From positions 1-48,134 of IMG/VR virus record IMGVR_UViG_3300042484_001091: a DNA stretch of 48,134 nt; one strand, 5' to 3'. This stretch comes from a virus. Position 1 is the first letter of the stretch, and the number at the start of each line of letters is the position of its first letter. Of the stretch, positions 7,491-19,000 are shown in pieces. A program made the position numbers and the translations under genes. The notes beneath the pieces were generated by a model. It was not told the origin of the DNA. It saw only the letters and a program-made list of their open reading frames with translations, and did not search any database.

Positions 7491-9124
7491 GCGAATTTAC
7501 ATTTTCTCTCAATCAATTTGGAATTAGCTCTGCAATTAACGAAGCACGGGCATCGGCACCTAGCCAGACCGCTGTAACTAATTTTGAATCTGGGCAGTAC
7601 TCAAACACTAAAGATAAAGATTTAACTTATACCGGCGATGATTACATTGTTTGGGATCGAGTCAATGAAGAAAGATTACGCCGCGGCCTTCCAAGTTTAA
7701 CCAAATTAGGATATCCGAGACCACTCGATGCGCCAACGCAACAACCTTCAAGTGTAGGTAACAACGGGCTACCAGAAACATTTAAAATCAAAGGTCCTCC
7801 GGGCATGACATATGAACAAGCAAAGGCAGTGTTTGATCAACAGGTCAACAGTGGTGGACTTGTTGGATTTAAAGTTGGAGACACCGCAAGTGCAGCTACA
7901 CAGGCTGCTGCCGGGTTAGCATCTGCACAAAGTCAGCTCACACAAGGACTGGCATCATTATCTAGCAAATTACCCGCAGGTACAAATCTGAACAGTCTCA
8001 CAGCCAGTATAGGCGCACTTGGACAAGGAGCAGGCACACAAGTGGCCAGCGCACTTCAAGGTGGCGCGGCCGCATTCAATTCACTGACTACCGGCGCAGG
8101 CGCCGCCACTGCTGCTATCAGCGCATCATTAGCTGGCGCAGGCGCTGGAGTTTCATTACCGTCAACATCAGCCATCACAGGTGCGTTAACTGGTGCCGCT
8201 GCACGAGTAGGCAGTTTGGCTAGCACCGCAGTTGGTACCATATCTGGATTGATTAAAGGAACTCCTACAAGTGGTATCAATGTGGCAGACTTTGCCAAAC
8301 AAGGACCAGCATTAACTGGACTTGGTAGCATGAGTTTACCCGATGTAACAAGCACATTGGCTCAAGCGTCAAAGTTGGTAGGTCAAAGTGCAGACACTAT
8401 TAGTAACACAGCAGGTGCAGGTAAATTTGGACTTGATGCCAGTCAACTTGAACGATGGGGTCTTGTTAAACCAGGAACTGCTGCTACATTTTTGGCACAA
8501 GGCAGTAGTAATCTTACCAGTGTGTTAAAAAGTCCCACAGTGTGGACTGGCAGAGATGGTGTGAAAAGTCTTGATGGGTTGCTGGGCAACGAAGGGCTTC
8601 AAAACAAAATTCAGCAAGGATTGATGACTTCTGGTGTGGCTGATTTAAAATCATTGGGAATCCCCACAGACAAACTAACACCACAAGCACTTAGCGGTCT
8701 GGCCACCAATGCCGCAAAGAGTGTGCCTGACACACTAAATTGGGCCAAAAATACTCCTGGGTTACCGGCTGACATCAAATCCAAATTTGATGCTGCCGCA
8801 GTTAATGGTGCGTTTGCTGTAAATTTGGCGCAAACTAAAATAAACCCGTCCATGCTTCAGGAGTACACACCTATAGCTGCTATTGATACTGTAAACACAG
8901 ACACACTTGAAGCAGCCGCTAAACGCATTGTGGGTAATGCCAAAGTGCCTAGTATTTTGCCGGTAGCCATAGAATCTAGTGCTTATTCCAATACCAAAGA
9001 CGAGGACTTGATTTACACTGGAAATGACGAGATAGTGTGGGATCGGGTGAATGCCGAAAGACTGCGCCGGGGACTTCCGAGCCTTACCGCAATAGGCTAT
9101 CCAAGGCCCGAAACTACCGCATAA
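7487..9124 (+). CDS. Gly/Ala/Ser-rich virion protein with duplicated terminal motif
   Basis: This 545-residue protein follows the spike gene and overlaps it by four bases. It opens with a 42-residue motif (residues 38-79, beginning YSNTKDKDLTYTGDDY and containing VWDRVNEERLRRGLPSL) and closes with a second copy (residues 500-541). The copies are identical at 35 of 42 positions. After the first copy comes GPPGMTYEQAKAVFDQQVNS, and then a long stretch rich in Gly, Ala, Ser, Thr and Leu (residues 135-300) that is probably flexible or fibrous. A similar segment occurs, from memory, in unnamed structural proteins beside gp5 in aquatic T4-like phages. The function is unknown; a spike-associated or baseplate-periphery role is inferred from position alone. 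The stop codon lies inside a late-promoter-like ATAAATA. Confidence 0.6.
   Translation: MSEFTFSLNQFGISSAINEARASAPSQTAVTNFESGQYSNTKDKDLTYTGDDYIVWDRVNEERLRRGLPSLTKLGYPRPLDAPTQQPSSVGNNGLPETFKIKGPPGMTYEQAKAVFDQQVNSGGLVGFKVGDTASAATQAAAGLASAQSQLTQGLASLSSKLPAGTNLNSLTASIGALGQGAGTQVASALQGGAAAFNSLTTGAGAATAAISASLAGAGAGVSLPSTSAITGALTGAAARVGSLASTAVGTISGLIKGTPTSGINVADFAKQGPALTGLGSMSLPDVTSTLAQASKLVGQSADTISNTAGAGKFGLDASQLERWGLVKPGTAATFLAQGSSNLTSVLKSPTVWTGRDGVKSLDGLLGNEGLQNKIQQGLMTSGVADLKSLGIPTDKLTPQALSGLATNAAKSVPDTLNWAKNTPGLPADIKSKFDAAAVNGAFAVNLAQTKINPSMLQEYTPIAAIDTVNTDTLEAAAKRIVGNAKVPSILPVAIESSAYSNTKDEDLIYTGNDEIVWDRVNAERLRRGLPSLTAIGYPRPETTA
7598..7723 (+). repeat. N-terminal copy of the 42-residue terminal motif
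   Basis: Encodes residues 38-79 of the Gly/Ala-rich protein. It pairs with 8984-9109 near the other end of the same gene. The protein copies differ at seven of 42 positions while the DNA copies differ at many synonymous sites, which indicates an old duplication kept under protein-level selection. Confidence 0.9.
8984..9109 (+). repeat. C-terminal copy of the 42-residue terminal motif
   Basis: Encodes residues 500-541 of the same protein, four residues before its end. It shares WDRVN, ERLRRGLPSLT and GYPRP with the N-terminal copy at 7598-7723. Confidence 0.9.
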
Positions 9125-9127
9125 ATA
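9121..9127 (+). promoter_or_regulatory. possible late promoter ATAAATA before the gp25-like gene
   Basis: CATAAATA (9120-9127) matches the T4 late core and overlaps the stop codon of the upstream gene. Only five bases separate it from the ATG at 9133, so transcription starting at the usual distance would begin at or next to the start codon. There is no upstream AACTACGCCG box here. It could be a weak or leaderless promoter or chance. Confidence 0.4.
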
Positions 9128-9132
9128 TTGTT

Positions 9133-9507
9133 ATGACTACCTTTGTTGGCTTCAACACTCAGAATCAATACAAAAAATTCACACTTGTGGACTTTGAATT
9201 GGTCAAGCGCGATCTCTTGAATGCGTTTAATATTCGTCAAGGTCAACTGCCTGGCCGTCCGGGATATGGCACAGTATTGTGGAATTATCTGTTTGAAAAT
9301 CAAGTTGACGCTGTTCAACAAGGCATCATTGATGAAGTGCAACGAGTGGCTGGTGGCGATCCTAGAATATTCATTAGTAACATCAACGTGTATCCTCAAG
9401 AAAACGGCATGCTAATTGAAATAGAAATACAAACAGTAGGCGGGGTCGATGCTGAAATACTAAGTGTATTCTTCAATCAAGTCAGTCGTTCAGCCAGCTA
9501 TGTATAA
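9133..9507 (+). CDS. 25: gp25-like baseplate wedge protein
   Basis: A 124-residue protein. Residues 36-55 (RQGQLPGRPGYGTVLWNYLF) and the downstream ENQVD, DPRIFISNINVYPQENG and LIEIEIQTVGG follow the gp25 / GPW fold, including the conserved pattern of G-x-R, Gly-rich turn, L-x-x-x-L-F-E and a late P-R-I step. In contractile injection systems this protein connects the sheath to the wedge and nucleates sheath assembly. Its length is close to T4 gp25 (132 residues). The frame stays open upstream into the previous gene, but the ATG at 9133 places the start where the family begins, and the preceding codons are rich in rare residues. The CATAAATA element lies just upstream, and the shared promoter box begins at its stop codon. 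Confidence 0.85.
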   Translation: MTTFVGFNTQNQYKKFTLVDFELVKRDLLNAFNIRQGQLPGRPGYGTVLWNYLFENQVDAVQQGIIDEVQRVAGGDPRIFISNINVYPQENGMLIEIEIQTVGGVDAEILSVFFNQVSRSASYV

Positions 9508-9534
9508 CTACGCCGTTTTTTATCTACATAAATA
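9506..9534 (+). promoter_or_regulatory. late promoter with upstream box (copy 2)
   Basis: AACTACGCCGTTTTT occupies 9506-9520, overlapping the gp25-like stop codon. Eight bases later comes TAAATA (9529-9534, within ATAAATAA). The box sequence and the eight-base spacing equal those at 706-734, while the eight spacer bases and the downstream bases differ. The gp6-like ATG follows 29 bases after the core. Confidence 0.65.
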
Positions 9535-9563
9535 ACAGATAAAGAATACAAGGCCCAGACGCA

Positions 9564-12500
9564 ATGGCAAAAACCACTAGACAAACAGCGATATTTGGTG
9601 TAGAAGATTGGAAACAAATCTATCAAACCTATCGCGAAGCAGACTTTCAAAGTTATGATTTTGAAACTCTACGCAAGAGTTTTACTGATTACCTGCGTTT
9701 GTACTATCCAGAAACATTCAATGACTACATTGAATCATCAGAATACATTGCCCTGCTGGACGTGATTGCGTTTATGGGTCAAGCTCTTGCTTTCCGTACA
9801 GATTTAAACACAAGAGAAAACTATTTAGACACAGCAGAACGCAGAGACTCGGTTACTAGATTGGCTAACTTGGTCAGTTACACTGCCAAACGCAATACCG
9901 CAGCCCAGGGCTTGCTCAAAGCATTCTCAGTGACCACAACAGAAAATGTCACAGACTTTAATGGCGTTAACTTGGCCAACGTTACGGTAAACTGGGCTGA
10001 CCCCACAAACTTTGACTGGTTGGAACAGTGGAATGCCATTGTGAACGCATCTTTGGTTAGCAGTCAAAAGATTGGCCGTCCTGCTAATCGTCAAACTATC
10101 CTGGGTGTTGACACCAACGAATATGGCATTAACTTGGTGCCAGGATTTTTGCCGGTGATCCCTTACACTGCTACTGTGGATGGTGTGAACATGCCGTTTG
10201 AAGCCACAACTTCTACCACAGCTGGACAAGATTACATTTACGAACCCAGTCCAAAACCTGACACCACATTTAATATATTATATCGCAATGATCAGTTGGG
10301 GTATCAATCAGCCAACAACGGATTCTTCTTTTTCTTCAAACAAGGTACACTGCAAAATCAAGACTTTAATTTGGCCGAACGCATTGCCAATCGCACAGTA
10401 AACATTAATATTGAAGGCGTTAACAATGAAGACCGTTGGTTGTTTCAGTTAGACAATGTAGGCACAGTCAGTCGAGAGTGGACATTCACTGAAAACATTT
10501 ACTCAGCGGCCGCAGAACAAACAGCAACCTTAAGACCAATATTTTCTGTTACCAGCAGAACCAATGATCAGATTACCATGGTGTTTGGCGATGGTGTGTT
10601 TTCAGAAATACCGGTGGGCATCTTCCGTGCGTATGTTCGTGCTTCAAACGGCTTGCAATATATTATCAATCCTGCTGAAATGCAGAACGTGGTACTGCCA
10701 ATCAGTTACATTGACCGCAATGGCAATCTGCAAACCATTACATTTACCTGTGGTATCACGCAGCCTGTGAGCAATGCACAAAGTCGTGAAAGTATTGATG
10801 CTATCAAGCAACGTGCTCCAGCAAGATACTACACTCAGAATCGCATGGTCAATGGCGAAGATTACAATCTGTTTCCATTCACTCTATACAATTCAATTAT
10901 CAAAAGCAAGGCCTTGAATCGTGCTTCAATTGGTACCAGTCGTTACTTAGACTTGGTAGACAACACAGGCAAGTATTCATCAACCAATACATTTTCTAGC
11001 GATGGTGCCATGTGGGAAAATAATATTCTTCCTACCACGCTGTTTGCCTGGACCAACCGTAACGAAATTGCTGACCTTATTACCAATCAGGTGCAACCGG
11101 CCATTGCTGGTGCCACATTCAATCAGTTTTACTATGCAAACTTTCCAAGAATAACTGTGAACACTGGTGCTACTGCACTCAGCACCTGGAATCAAAGCAC
11201 AACACTGGCTAATGAAACCACTGGCTATTTTCAAACTGCGTCAGGCGTACCAATTATATTTGATTCTTCAAGCAGTACTGTGTTCAGATATGTTACACAA
11301 AAAAGTTTGATTAAATTCATAGCTCCGGTAATCAATGGGCAACCTTATTACTTTGATGCTAACAACAGATTAAAACCTGGCTTGCCAACTAGACCCGAAG
11401 ACCATTTGGAAATTTGGGCCAGTCCACTTGCCATAGTAGGTGATGGCAGCAACGGAGGAGTTGGCAATTTAGCCAATGGTCAGGGTCCTGTGGCACTCAA
11501 CAACTTTGTGCCTACTGGTGCTATTGTAGAAACTATTATTCCTGTGTTTCTTACAGATTTAAGCAATACCATAGAAGAAGAAATGACACAACAAATTTTG
11601 TTGTACAGAAATTTTGGTCTTGGATATGACAACGACGGATCAGTCACAGGTACTGCCGGTACATGGTACATTATTACCAGTACAAACTTAAATGCTGATG
11701 CAACTTGGAGTCAAACTTACGCAGGCAATACATCTGGACAAAATTTAGACGCAAGTTGGATGGTACAGTTTGTGGCAGTGGACAACAAATACACAATCTC
11801 ATACCGCGGACTTGCCTATTACTTTGGCTCGGTGTTACAAACAAGATTTTTCTTCTACGGCAACCAAAAGATTTACGACAGTCGCACAGGCACCACAATT
11901 AGAGACTTTATTAATGTGTTGGCAGTAAATACCAAACCAGACAGCTCATCTCCACTGCCTGGCGACATTTACACCACAATCATTGGCCAACCTGTAGAGT
12001 CAGATGGTTATGTTGATGACTTCCAAGTGTTGATCAGTTACAGAGATAGTGACAGTGATGGTGTGCCTGACAACCCAGACTTCTTCAATGAAATTGTTGC
12101 TCCGTCGGTCAACCCCAATCTCAAACTGGTGTTCTTGCAACAAACTGTGGACTTTGACAATTTGCAAAGATATTTGCTGGCTGAACCTGGGGTGGTGAAT
12201 TCAGAGTATCCCACATTGGATTCAATTGAATTGGTCAAATTCCAATACTCACCTGGGCAAGTGTTTTATGCCTACAGCGATGAATTGTTTTATACACTAA
12301 CAGTCAACAGCGCAGGCGTAAGAATCATAACTCAAAATGCTGAAGGCGAGTGGATCGCCAGAACAGGACGTCAAGCATTGTACTTCCAATATCGCCACAA
12401 CTCACCATTGACCAATAGAATTGATCCAGGCACCACTAACATTATTGACTTGTACGTTGTGACACAAGCATACTATACTGCCTATCAAAATTGGTTGACA

Positions 12501-13010
12501 GATACTACTGGTACAGTGACAGAACCCAGCGTTCCGACCATTGATGAACTCAGTACCGAGTATCAAGGGCTTGATGAATACAAGATGTTGAGCGACAACA
12601 TTATTCTAAACTCTGTGGCGTTTAAACCTTTGTTTGGTCCCAAAGCAGCCAAAACATTGCAGGCCACAATCAAAGTTATTCGTGCTCAAAATTCCACAGC
12701 CAGCACTAGCGAAATACAAAGTTCTGTGTTGGCAGCCATGAATGAATATTTCAGCATTGACAAATGGAATTTTGGTGACACGTTTTATTTCTCAGAACTG
12801 GCTGCATACCTGCACAGATATCTTGGATCAATTATCAGTTCAGTTGTACTTGTACCACTAGACACACAAAAATACTTTGGCGACATGTACGAAGTAAGAG
12901 CAGAACCCAGTGAAATATTTGTCAACGGCGCTACTATTGACAATATTATTGTTATTGATGCATTGACCAGTACCAACTTGCGTACTGCACCTGGTAGCGG
13001 AGTAATTTGA
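9564..13010 (+). CDS. 6: gp6-like baseplate wedge protein
   Basis: A 1148-residue protein placed directly after gp25, as in T4-like phages. The N-terminal 150 residues (DWKQIYQTYREADFQSYDFE, then DYLRLYYPETFNDYIESSEY, ALAFRTDLNTRENYLDTAERR) closely resemble gp6 of cyanophage-type T4 relatives. Gp6 forms the inner ring that holds the wedges together. Residues 300-450 include VFGDGVFSEIP and NRMVNGEDYNLFP, found in gp6/gpJ-like baseplate proteins. The end (FYFSELAAYLHRYLGSIISS) matches the GPW/gp6 C-terminal region. It is longer than T4 gp6 (660 residues), with extra material at 560-960. A boxed late promoter precedes it. Its stop overlaps the ATG of the giant gene (TGATG). Confidence 0.85.
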   Translation: MAKTTRQTAIFGVEDWKQIYQTYREADFQSYDFETLRKSFTDYLRLYYPETFNDYIESSEYIALLDVIAFMGQALAFRTDLNTRENYLDTAERRDSVTRLANLVSYTAKRNTAAQGLLKAFSVTTTENVTDFNGVNLANVTVNWADPTNFDWLEQWNAIVNASLVSSQKIGRPANRQTILGVDTNEYGINLVPGFLPVIPYTATVDGVNMPFEATTSTTAGQDYIYEPSPKPDTTFNILYRNDQLGYQSANNGFFFFFKQGTLQNQDFNLAERIANRTVNINIEGVNNEDRWLFQLDNVGTVSREWTFTENIYSAAAEQTATLRPIFSVTSRTNDQITMVFGDGVFSEIPVGIFRAYVRASNGLQYIINPAEMQNVVLPISYIDRNGNLQTITFTCGITQPVSNAQSRESIDAIKQRAPARYYTQNRMVNGEDYNLFPFTLYNSIIKSKALNRASIGTSRYLDLVDNTGKYSSTNTFSSDGAMWENNILPTTLFAWTNRNEIADLITNQVQPAIAGATFNQFYYANFPRITVNTGATALSTWNQSTTLANETTGYFQTASGVPIIFDSSSSTVFRYVTQKSLIKFIAPVINGQPYYFDANNRLKPGLPTRPEDHLEIWASPLAIVGDGSNGGVGNLANGQGPVALNNFVPTGAIVETIIPVFLTDLSNTIEEEMTQQILLYRNFGLGYDNDGSVTGTAGTWYIITSTNLNADATWSQTYAGNTSGQNLDASWMVQFVAVDNKYTISYRGLAYYFGSVLQTRFFFYGNQKIYDSRTGTTIRDFINVLAVNTKPDSSSPLPGDIYTTIIGQPVESDGYVDDFQVLISYRDSDSDGVPDNPDFFNEIVAPSVNPNLKLVFLQQTVDFDNLQRYLLAEPGVVNSEYPTLDSIELVKFQYSPGQVFYAYSDELFYTLTVNSAGVRIITQNAEGEWIARTGRQALYFQYRHNSPLTNRIDPGTTNIIDLYVVTQAYYTAYQNWLTDTTGTVTEPSVPTIDELSTEYQGLDEYKMLSDNIILNSVAFKPLFGPKAAKTLQATIKVIRAQNSTASTSEIQSSVLAAMNEYFSIDKWNFGDTFYFSELAAYLHRYLGSIISSVVLVPLDTQKYFGDMYEVRAEPSEIFVNGATIDNIIVIDALTSTNLRTAPGSGVI

Positions 13011-16000
13011 TGGCACGAGTACGCAGCGTAGATTTTCTTCCTGAAATTTTTCAGACCGATGCCAACAAGCAGTTCTTGGCAGCTACTCTTGATCAGTTGA
13101 TCCAAGAGCCAAAATTTAAAAAGACTCAAGGCTACATTGGCCGCACCGTTGGTCCAGGTGTAAATCCCAACGACAAGTATGTGATTGAACCTGACAAGAC
13201 TCGTGCTGATTATCAGTTGGAACCTGGTGTGATCAGTATTGATCCAGCAGACAACAGTAAAATAATTGATGCTATTACCTATCCTGGCATAACTGATTCG
13301 TTGGTATATCAAGGTAGTCCATCAACACAACCCAGCCGACTGTACACCAGCGACTATTATAGTCTTGATCCTTTTATAGACTTTGACACATTTGTAAACT
13401 TCAGTCAGTACTACTGGGTTCCTAATGGACCTGATGTAGTCACGGTTCAATCGCCAGGTGTGGCATTGAGTCAAAATTTCATAGTAAACAGAGCCAATGG
13501 CGTATACACATTTTCTGGATTAACTGGCAACAACCCTACAGTAAATTTAGTTCGTGGTGGTAATTATACTTTCCAAGTAGCACAAAACAACAAAGAAACT
13601 GTTAACTATCGAGTAACACGAACCAATGTTACCAGTTACAATATTGATAATCAACCCAATGCTCCAATTACTTTAATTCGGGGCAACACATACACATTCA
13701 ACTTGTTTTTACAAGGTGATTTTCCATTCTGGATCAAAACTACTCCCACCACAGGCACAGGCGATGCCTATAACTTAGGAGTCACACGCAACGGTGCGAC
13801 TGCTGGTACAGTGACTTTTGTTGTACCTCAGGATGCACCCAACACACTTTATTATAATTCCCAGAATCAAAGTCTCATGCGTGGGACCATCAGCATCATC
13901 AATGCGCAGCCTGGCGACGGTCCTGGATTTTGGATTCAAACCGATCCAGGCATTAGTGGCGAAAATCCCATCACACCAAACATAAGTTCTAGATCTGTCT
14001 ATGGTGTTACCGACAATGGTACTGATCTTGGAACAATCAATTTCAACGTGCCACAGAAAACAGCACAAGATTTCTTCTACAATCTCACCAGCATTGGTTC
14101 TGTGGATCTTGTTACTGATTTGAGTTTTGAAAATATTGATGGTGCTAGACTGGATCAATTTAATGCCACCTATGGCGGTATTGATGGAATTACTAGTCTC
14201 GACAGTCGTACTTTGGTGTTTGCTAATTCTTTAGGCAATCCTGCTACTGATTATTATGATATTTGGCGTATAACTTATGTTGATCGTAGTGCAACATTTA
14301 CTGGTAGTTGTTTGGGAACAACACTAACAGTAACAGCAGTTGCAAGTGGAACCATCACCGCAGGAATGAGCATGACCGGCGGAACAATTCCAGCCGGCAC
14401 ACGCATTGTAGATCAACTGACTGGTACTACTGGTGGCGTAGGCACATATACCATCAGCGCAAGTGTTTCACAAACATCAACAAGCATAGTTGGTGTTGAA
14501 CCCTATACCTATCTTTCATTAAGCAGCATACAAACTATATTCAACTTGGAAAAATGGGTCATACGCTATGGTACAGAATATGCCAGCACTCAATGGTATA
14601 AAAATCAAGCTGGCTTTATTATTGAAATGCCAGTGCTTACTGCCAAGCTGGATACATTGTATTACCAAGATGGCACCGACCCAGAAATTTTTGGTACCAT
14701 AAGACTGATCGAGCAAGATAACAGCAGCACAATCTACATTGAAGATATTTTAGGAAAGAAAAATTATACCAGTCCCAATGGTGTAACATTTACCAATGGA
14801 TTGAAAGTTCAGTTTTTAGGTAATGTATCTCCTGCCAGTTATGCCACAGGATCTAACGCTTTTGTCTGCACAAACACTTCAGCAGGTATTAATCTTATTA
14901 CTACTGAATCTACTGAAGGAATGGCAGTAGGACAAGAAATTATTTTCACTGGCACAGCATTTGGCGGAGTTAGTGCTGGAGTAACCTACTATGTTCACAC
15001 AGTTTTTACCAGCAGTCAATTCAAAGTAAGTGCAACCAAAAGCGGTCCAGCACTGACATTAACTTCAGCCAATGGCACCATGACTGCTGTTGCCAGTCAA
15101 AATCCACAATACTATGTGAGCGGAGTGGGCACTGCAATAGAATTGTTGCCGATAACAAATTACATCACGCCAGAAGAATATGCTTCTGCTGAAGATATAG
15201 ATTATCTTACCATCGACCGAGACAGTCCTGATCTAAACGCATGGAGCCGCAGCAATCGTTGGTTTCATATTGATGTACTCAATGCTACAGGTGCATACAA
15301 TGACACTCCAGTTGCAATAGACAACAATCAGAAAGGCAAGCGGCCAATTATACAATTCCGCGGCGGTGTTAGATTGTATAACATGGGCACAGATGCCAAA
15401 CAACCGGTGAATATAATTGACTTTACTGAGACAGATGCATTTAGCAATGTTGAAGGTAGCACTGGTTATTCAACAAATGGATATACATTTGTTGACGGCA
15501 GTCGTGTTGTGTTTGCAGCTGACGAAGATCTTGCTGTTCGCAGTAAAATTTACGTGGTAAATTTTGTGTTACCTGACACTGTAGTATTGACCAATGCTAC
15601 AGATTTGCAATTTGGATTGACCTACACTATTGTAAGTCTTGGCAATACAAATTGGAACACAGTGGCAGGCACTACTGGCCAAACTTATGCAGTGGGCGAT
15701 TCAATACGAGTTGAAGTGGTTGGCACTGGTACCGGCACAGCAAATTTTTCACAACCAATTATCAATCTGGTTCAAGCACCTGATGGTGAAATTTTTACAG
15801 ACCAAAATACAGTGTGTTTGAGTGGAACACAAGTTGGCATTACCTACTGGTATGATGGTGTAAATTGGTTGGAAGCACAACAAAAAACCGCAATACAACA
15901 AGCACCATTATTTGATATATTTGATGCAGATGGCATAAGTTTAGGTAATAGAATTACCTACCCTAGTTCTACATTTGTGGGAACCAAATTGTTTAGCTAT

Positions 16001-19000
16001 GCCACCGGGTCGGCAACCACAGACCCAGTATTGAAACTTGCACTCAAATATCTCTCACTAACCAATGTAGGAGACATTGTATTTGACAACAATTTGTATT
16101 CAGATACATTTGTGTATGTGATCAACAATGTAAGCACTACAGCGCCAATCAGTTCTGGATTTGTTTATGAATATGCGTCAAGAACTGCGTATGAAAGATT
16201 AATTGGTTGGCAAACTGCTCCAGTGCCAACGCTGATGCCGCAACAGTTTAAATTTGTTTACAATTTGCAACCATTACAATTGGATGTGGCTGCTCAATCA
16301 AACACAGTGACAATTGTTCCTAGTGTAAAAGTATTTGTGGGATCAATATTTCAAGATCCAGGCACATACACAGTAGCCACCACTGCTAATACCACAACTA
16401 TCACATTTAATACTGTTCATGCAGTAGGCGACGTAATTGAAGTTGAGGTGCTTAGTGATCAAGTTAGCCAAGTGGCGTTTTATCAGGTTCCGTTAAATCT
16501 TAACAATAACCCGTTAAATGCCAATAGCCCAAGTTTTACATTGGGTACATTGCGCACTCATTACAATAGCATTTGTCAAAATTTAACCACCTTGCGTGGA
16601 ACAATCAATGGTGCCAATAACACTAGAGACTTGGGTAATATCATACCTTACGGTCAAGTAATTTTACAACAAAGTTCTCCGTTAACTCTTGCTGGATACT
16701 TCATGAGATCCCAGCAGTATAACATTTTTGGTGCATTAGAATACAACAGCAGAGAGTACCAAAAATACAAAAATCAACTGTTAGAAGCAGTGACCAGACA
16801 AACCATACAGTATGAAACTGCATCACAAGTTCTTGATTTGGTCATAGCTGAACTTACACTGGGACGCACATCAAGCAATCCATTCTATTGGAGTGACATG
16901 CTGCCAGCCAGCGCAGTGTTCACAACAACAACCTACACAGTGAGTTATACCACCAGTCAAGTGTTTGATACTGTGCAAGTTTACAACTACACATCAGCCA
17001 ATTATCTTGGTATGAATGTGTATCTTAATAATGAAATTTTAACTAGAGACCTTGAATACACAGTGGCTACAGATGGTCCACGTATTGACATTTTAGTTAA
17101 TTTGAACATTGGTGACACTGTTGTCATTCAAGAATATAGTGCCACTTACGGTACCTATGTGCCTAACACACCCAGCAAGATGGGATTGTATCCTGCCTGG
17201 CGCCCAGCTGTTATACCAGTCAAAACCAGTGCCGGAGAGCAATTAGTTATACTAGGACATGACGGTAGTCAAACTCCTATATTTGGTGACATCCGTGACG
17301 AAGTGTTGTTGGAATTTGAAACTAGAATTTACAACAACATCAAGCTAGACGACAACCCTGTGCCTCTTGATGTTGTGGATGTGTTGCCAGGCCAGTTTAG
17401 AAATACTGGATATAGTTCTGCTGAAATCAACACCATACTAGAAACAAGTTTTCTAACTTATGTGGGTTGGAACAAGTTGGATTATACTGCACAAAATTAC
17501 AGTGTTGGCAATCCGTTTAGTTACAACTACAGTTCCTCAACCAACAAGCTCAATGGTGATAATTTGTTGGGTGCCTGGCGTGGTATCTATCGTTATTTCT
17601 ACGATGCTCAGCAACCTGAATTGACTCCTTGGGAAATGCTTGGCTTTACAGTGCAGCCAGACTGGTGGGAAATCACCTACGGTCCTGCACCATACACATC
17701 TGACAACATGAACTTGTGGGATGATCTGGAACTTGGTCTTGTGAGAGATCCAGTTGGTGCATACACATTGCCAGCTTATGCAAGACCTGGATTGACTTCT
17801 GTTCTGCCAACTGACACTGCTGGTGAGTTATTGGCGCCATTGCAATCAGTAGTTGCCGGGTACAGCCCACAGTCATTCCAGAAAAGTTGGACGCCAGGTG
17901 ATGGTGGCCCAGTGGAAGCTTCATGGTGGAACTCAAGCGACTATCCATTTGCGGCCATGCGATTGTTAGCACTCACCCGTCCAGCAAAATTCTTTGCACT
18001 ATTTGCCGACAGAGACTTGTACAAATACAGCATAGAATTTGATCAATATCTTTACAACGAGCGTTATAGACTTGATGCCAATGGTGTGCAGGTGTATGGT
18101 GATGGCACCAGCAAAGCCAGTTACATCAACTGGATTGTGGATTACAATCGCATTACAGGCACTAACAGTACTGTGGCATTGGAAAAAAACCTGCAGAATC
18201 TTGATGTGAGACTGTGCTACAGAATGGCGTCATTCTCTGACAAACAGTATTTGAAAATTTATACTGAAAAATCAAGTCCTAATTCAACCAACTCTAGTTT
18301 GCAGATTCCACCAGAGAGTTATCAACTGCTGGTTTACAAAAATCAACCATTTGACAGATTGATTTACAGTTCGGTGGTGATTCAAGTTGTGGATGGTGGA
18401 TATGCTGTGTTTGGCTACGGCACTGCAAGACCTTTCTTTAATACATTTACCAGCATTCCAGTTGGGCAATTCCAAACATACAGTGTGGCCGGTAAGACCA
18501 TTCAGGTGCCTGCGAATTACACAACCAACATCACTCAAATTCCATACGGATTTGTGTTTACCACTGAAAGTGCCGTGGCCAATTTCTTGTTGAGTTATGG
18601 AAAGTTTTTAGAATCACAAGGCTTTGAATTTAACAATCAGATCAATGGTTATCTAATGACCTGGTCACAGATGGTATATGAATTCATGTACTGGAGCCAG
18701 CAAGGCTGGGGTGATGGCAGTTTGATCAACTTGAATCCATTGGCCACTGGGTTATCAGTGTCTAAAGCACAAGCAGTGGTAGATACCATAACATCACAAA
18801 CTGCCGAGCATGTTATTTTAGATCAGAATCGCAGAGACTTTCCTGTAAGAGATCTCAACATTGTGCGAGTTGACAATAACTTTAGCATTCAACCTTTAAA
18901 CAATCAAAGTATAAGTTTTATTGACATGCGTTACACCAGCTTTGAAAGCATGATTGTGTTGGATAATGCCAGTTTGTTTGGTGACTTGATTTTTGAACCA

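Noticed and set aside
9037-9132. Upstream extension of the gp25-like frame to 9037
   Set aside because: It would overlap 88 bases of the previous gene and add residues unlike the family. ATG 9133 fits the gp25 start.
12785-13312. Minus-strand ORF of 175 residues across the gp6/giant gene junction
   Set aside because: It has no ribosome site, its composition looks random, and both plus-strand genes are certain here.
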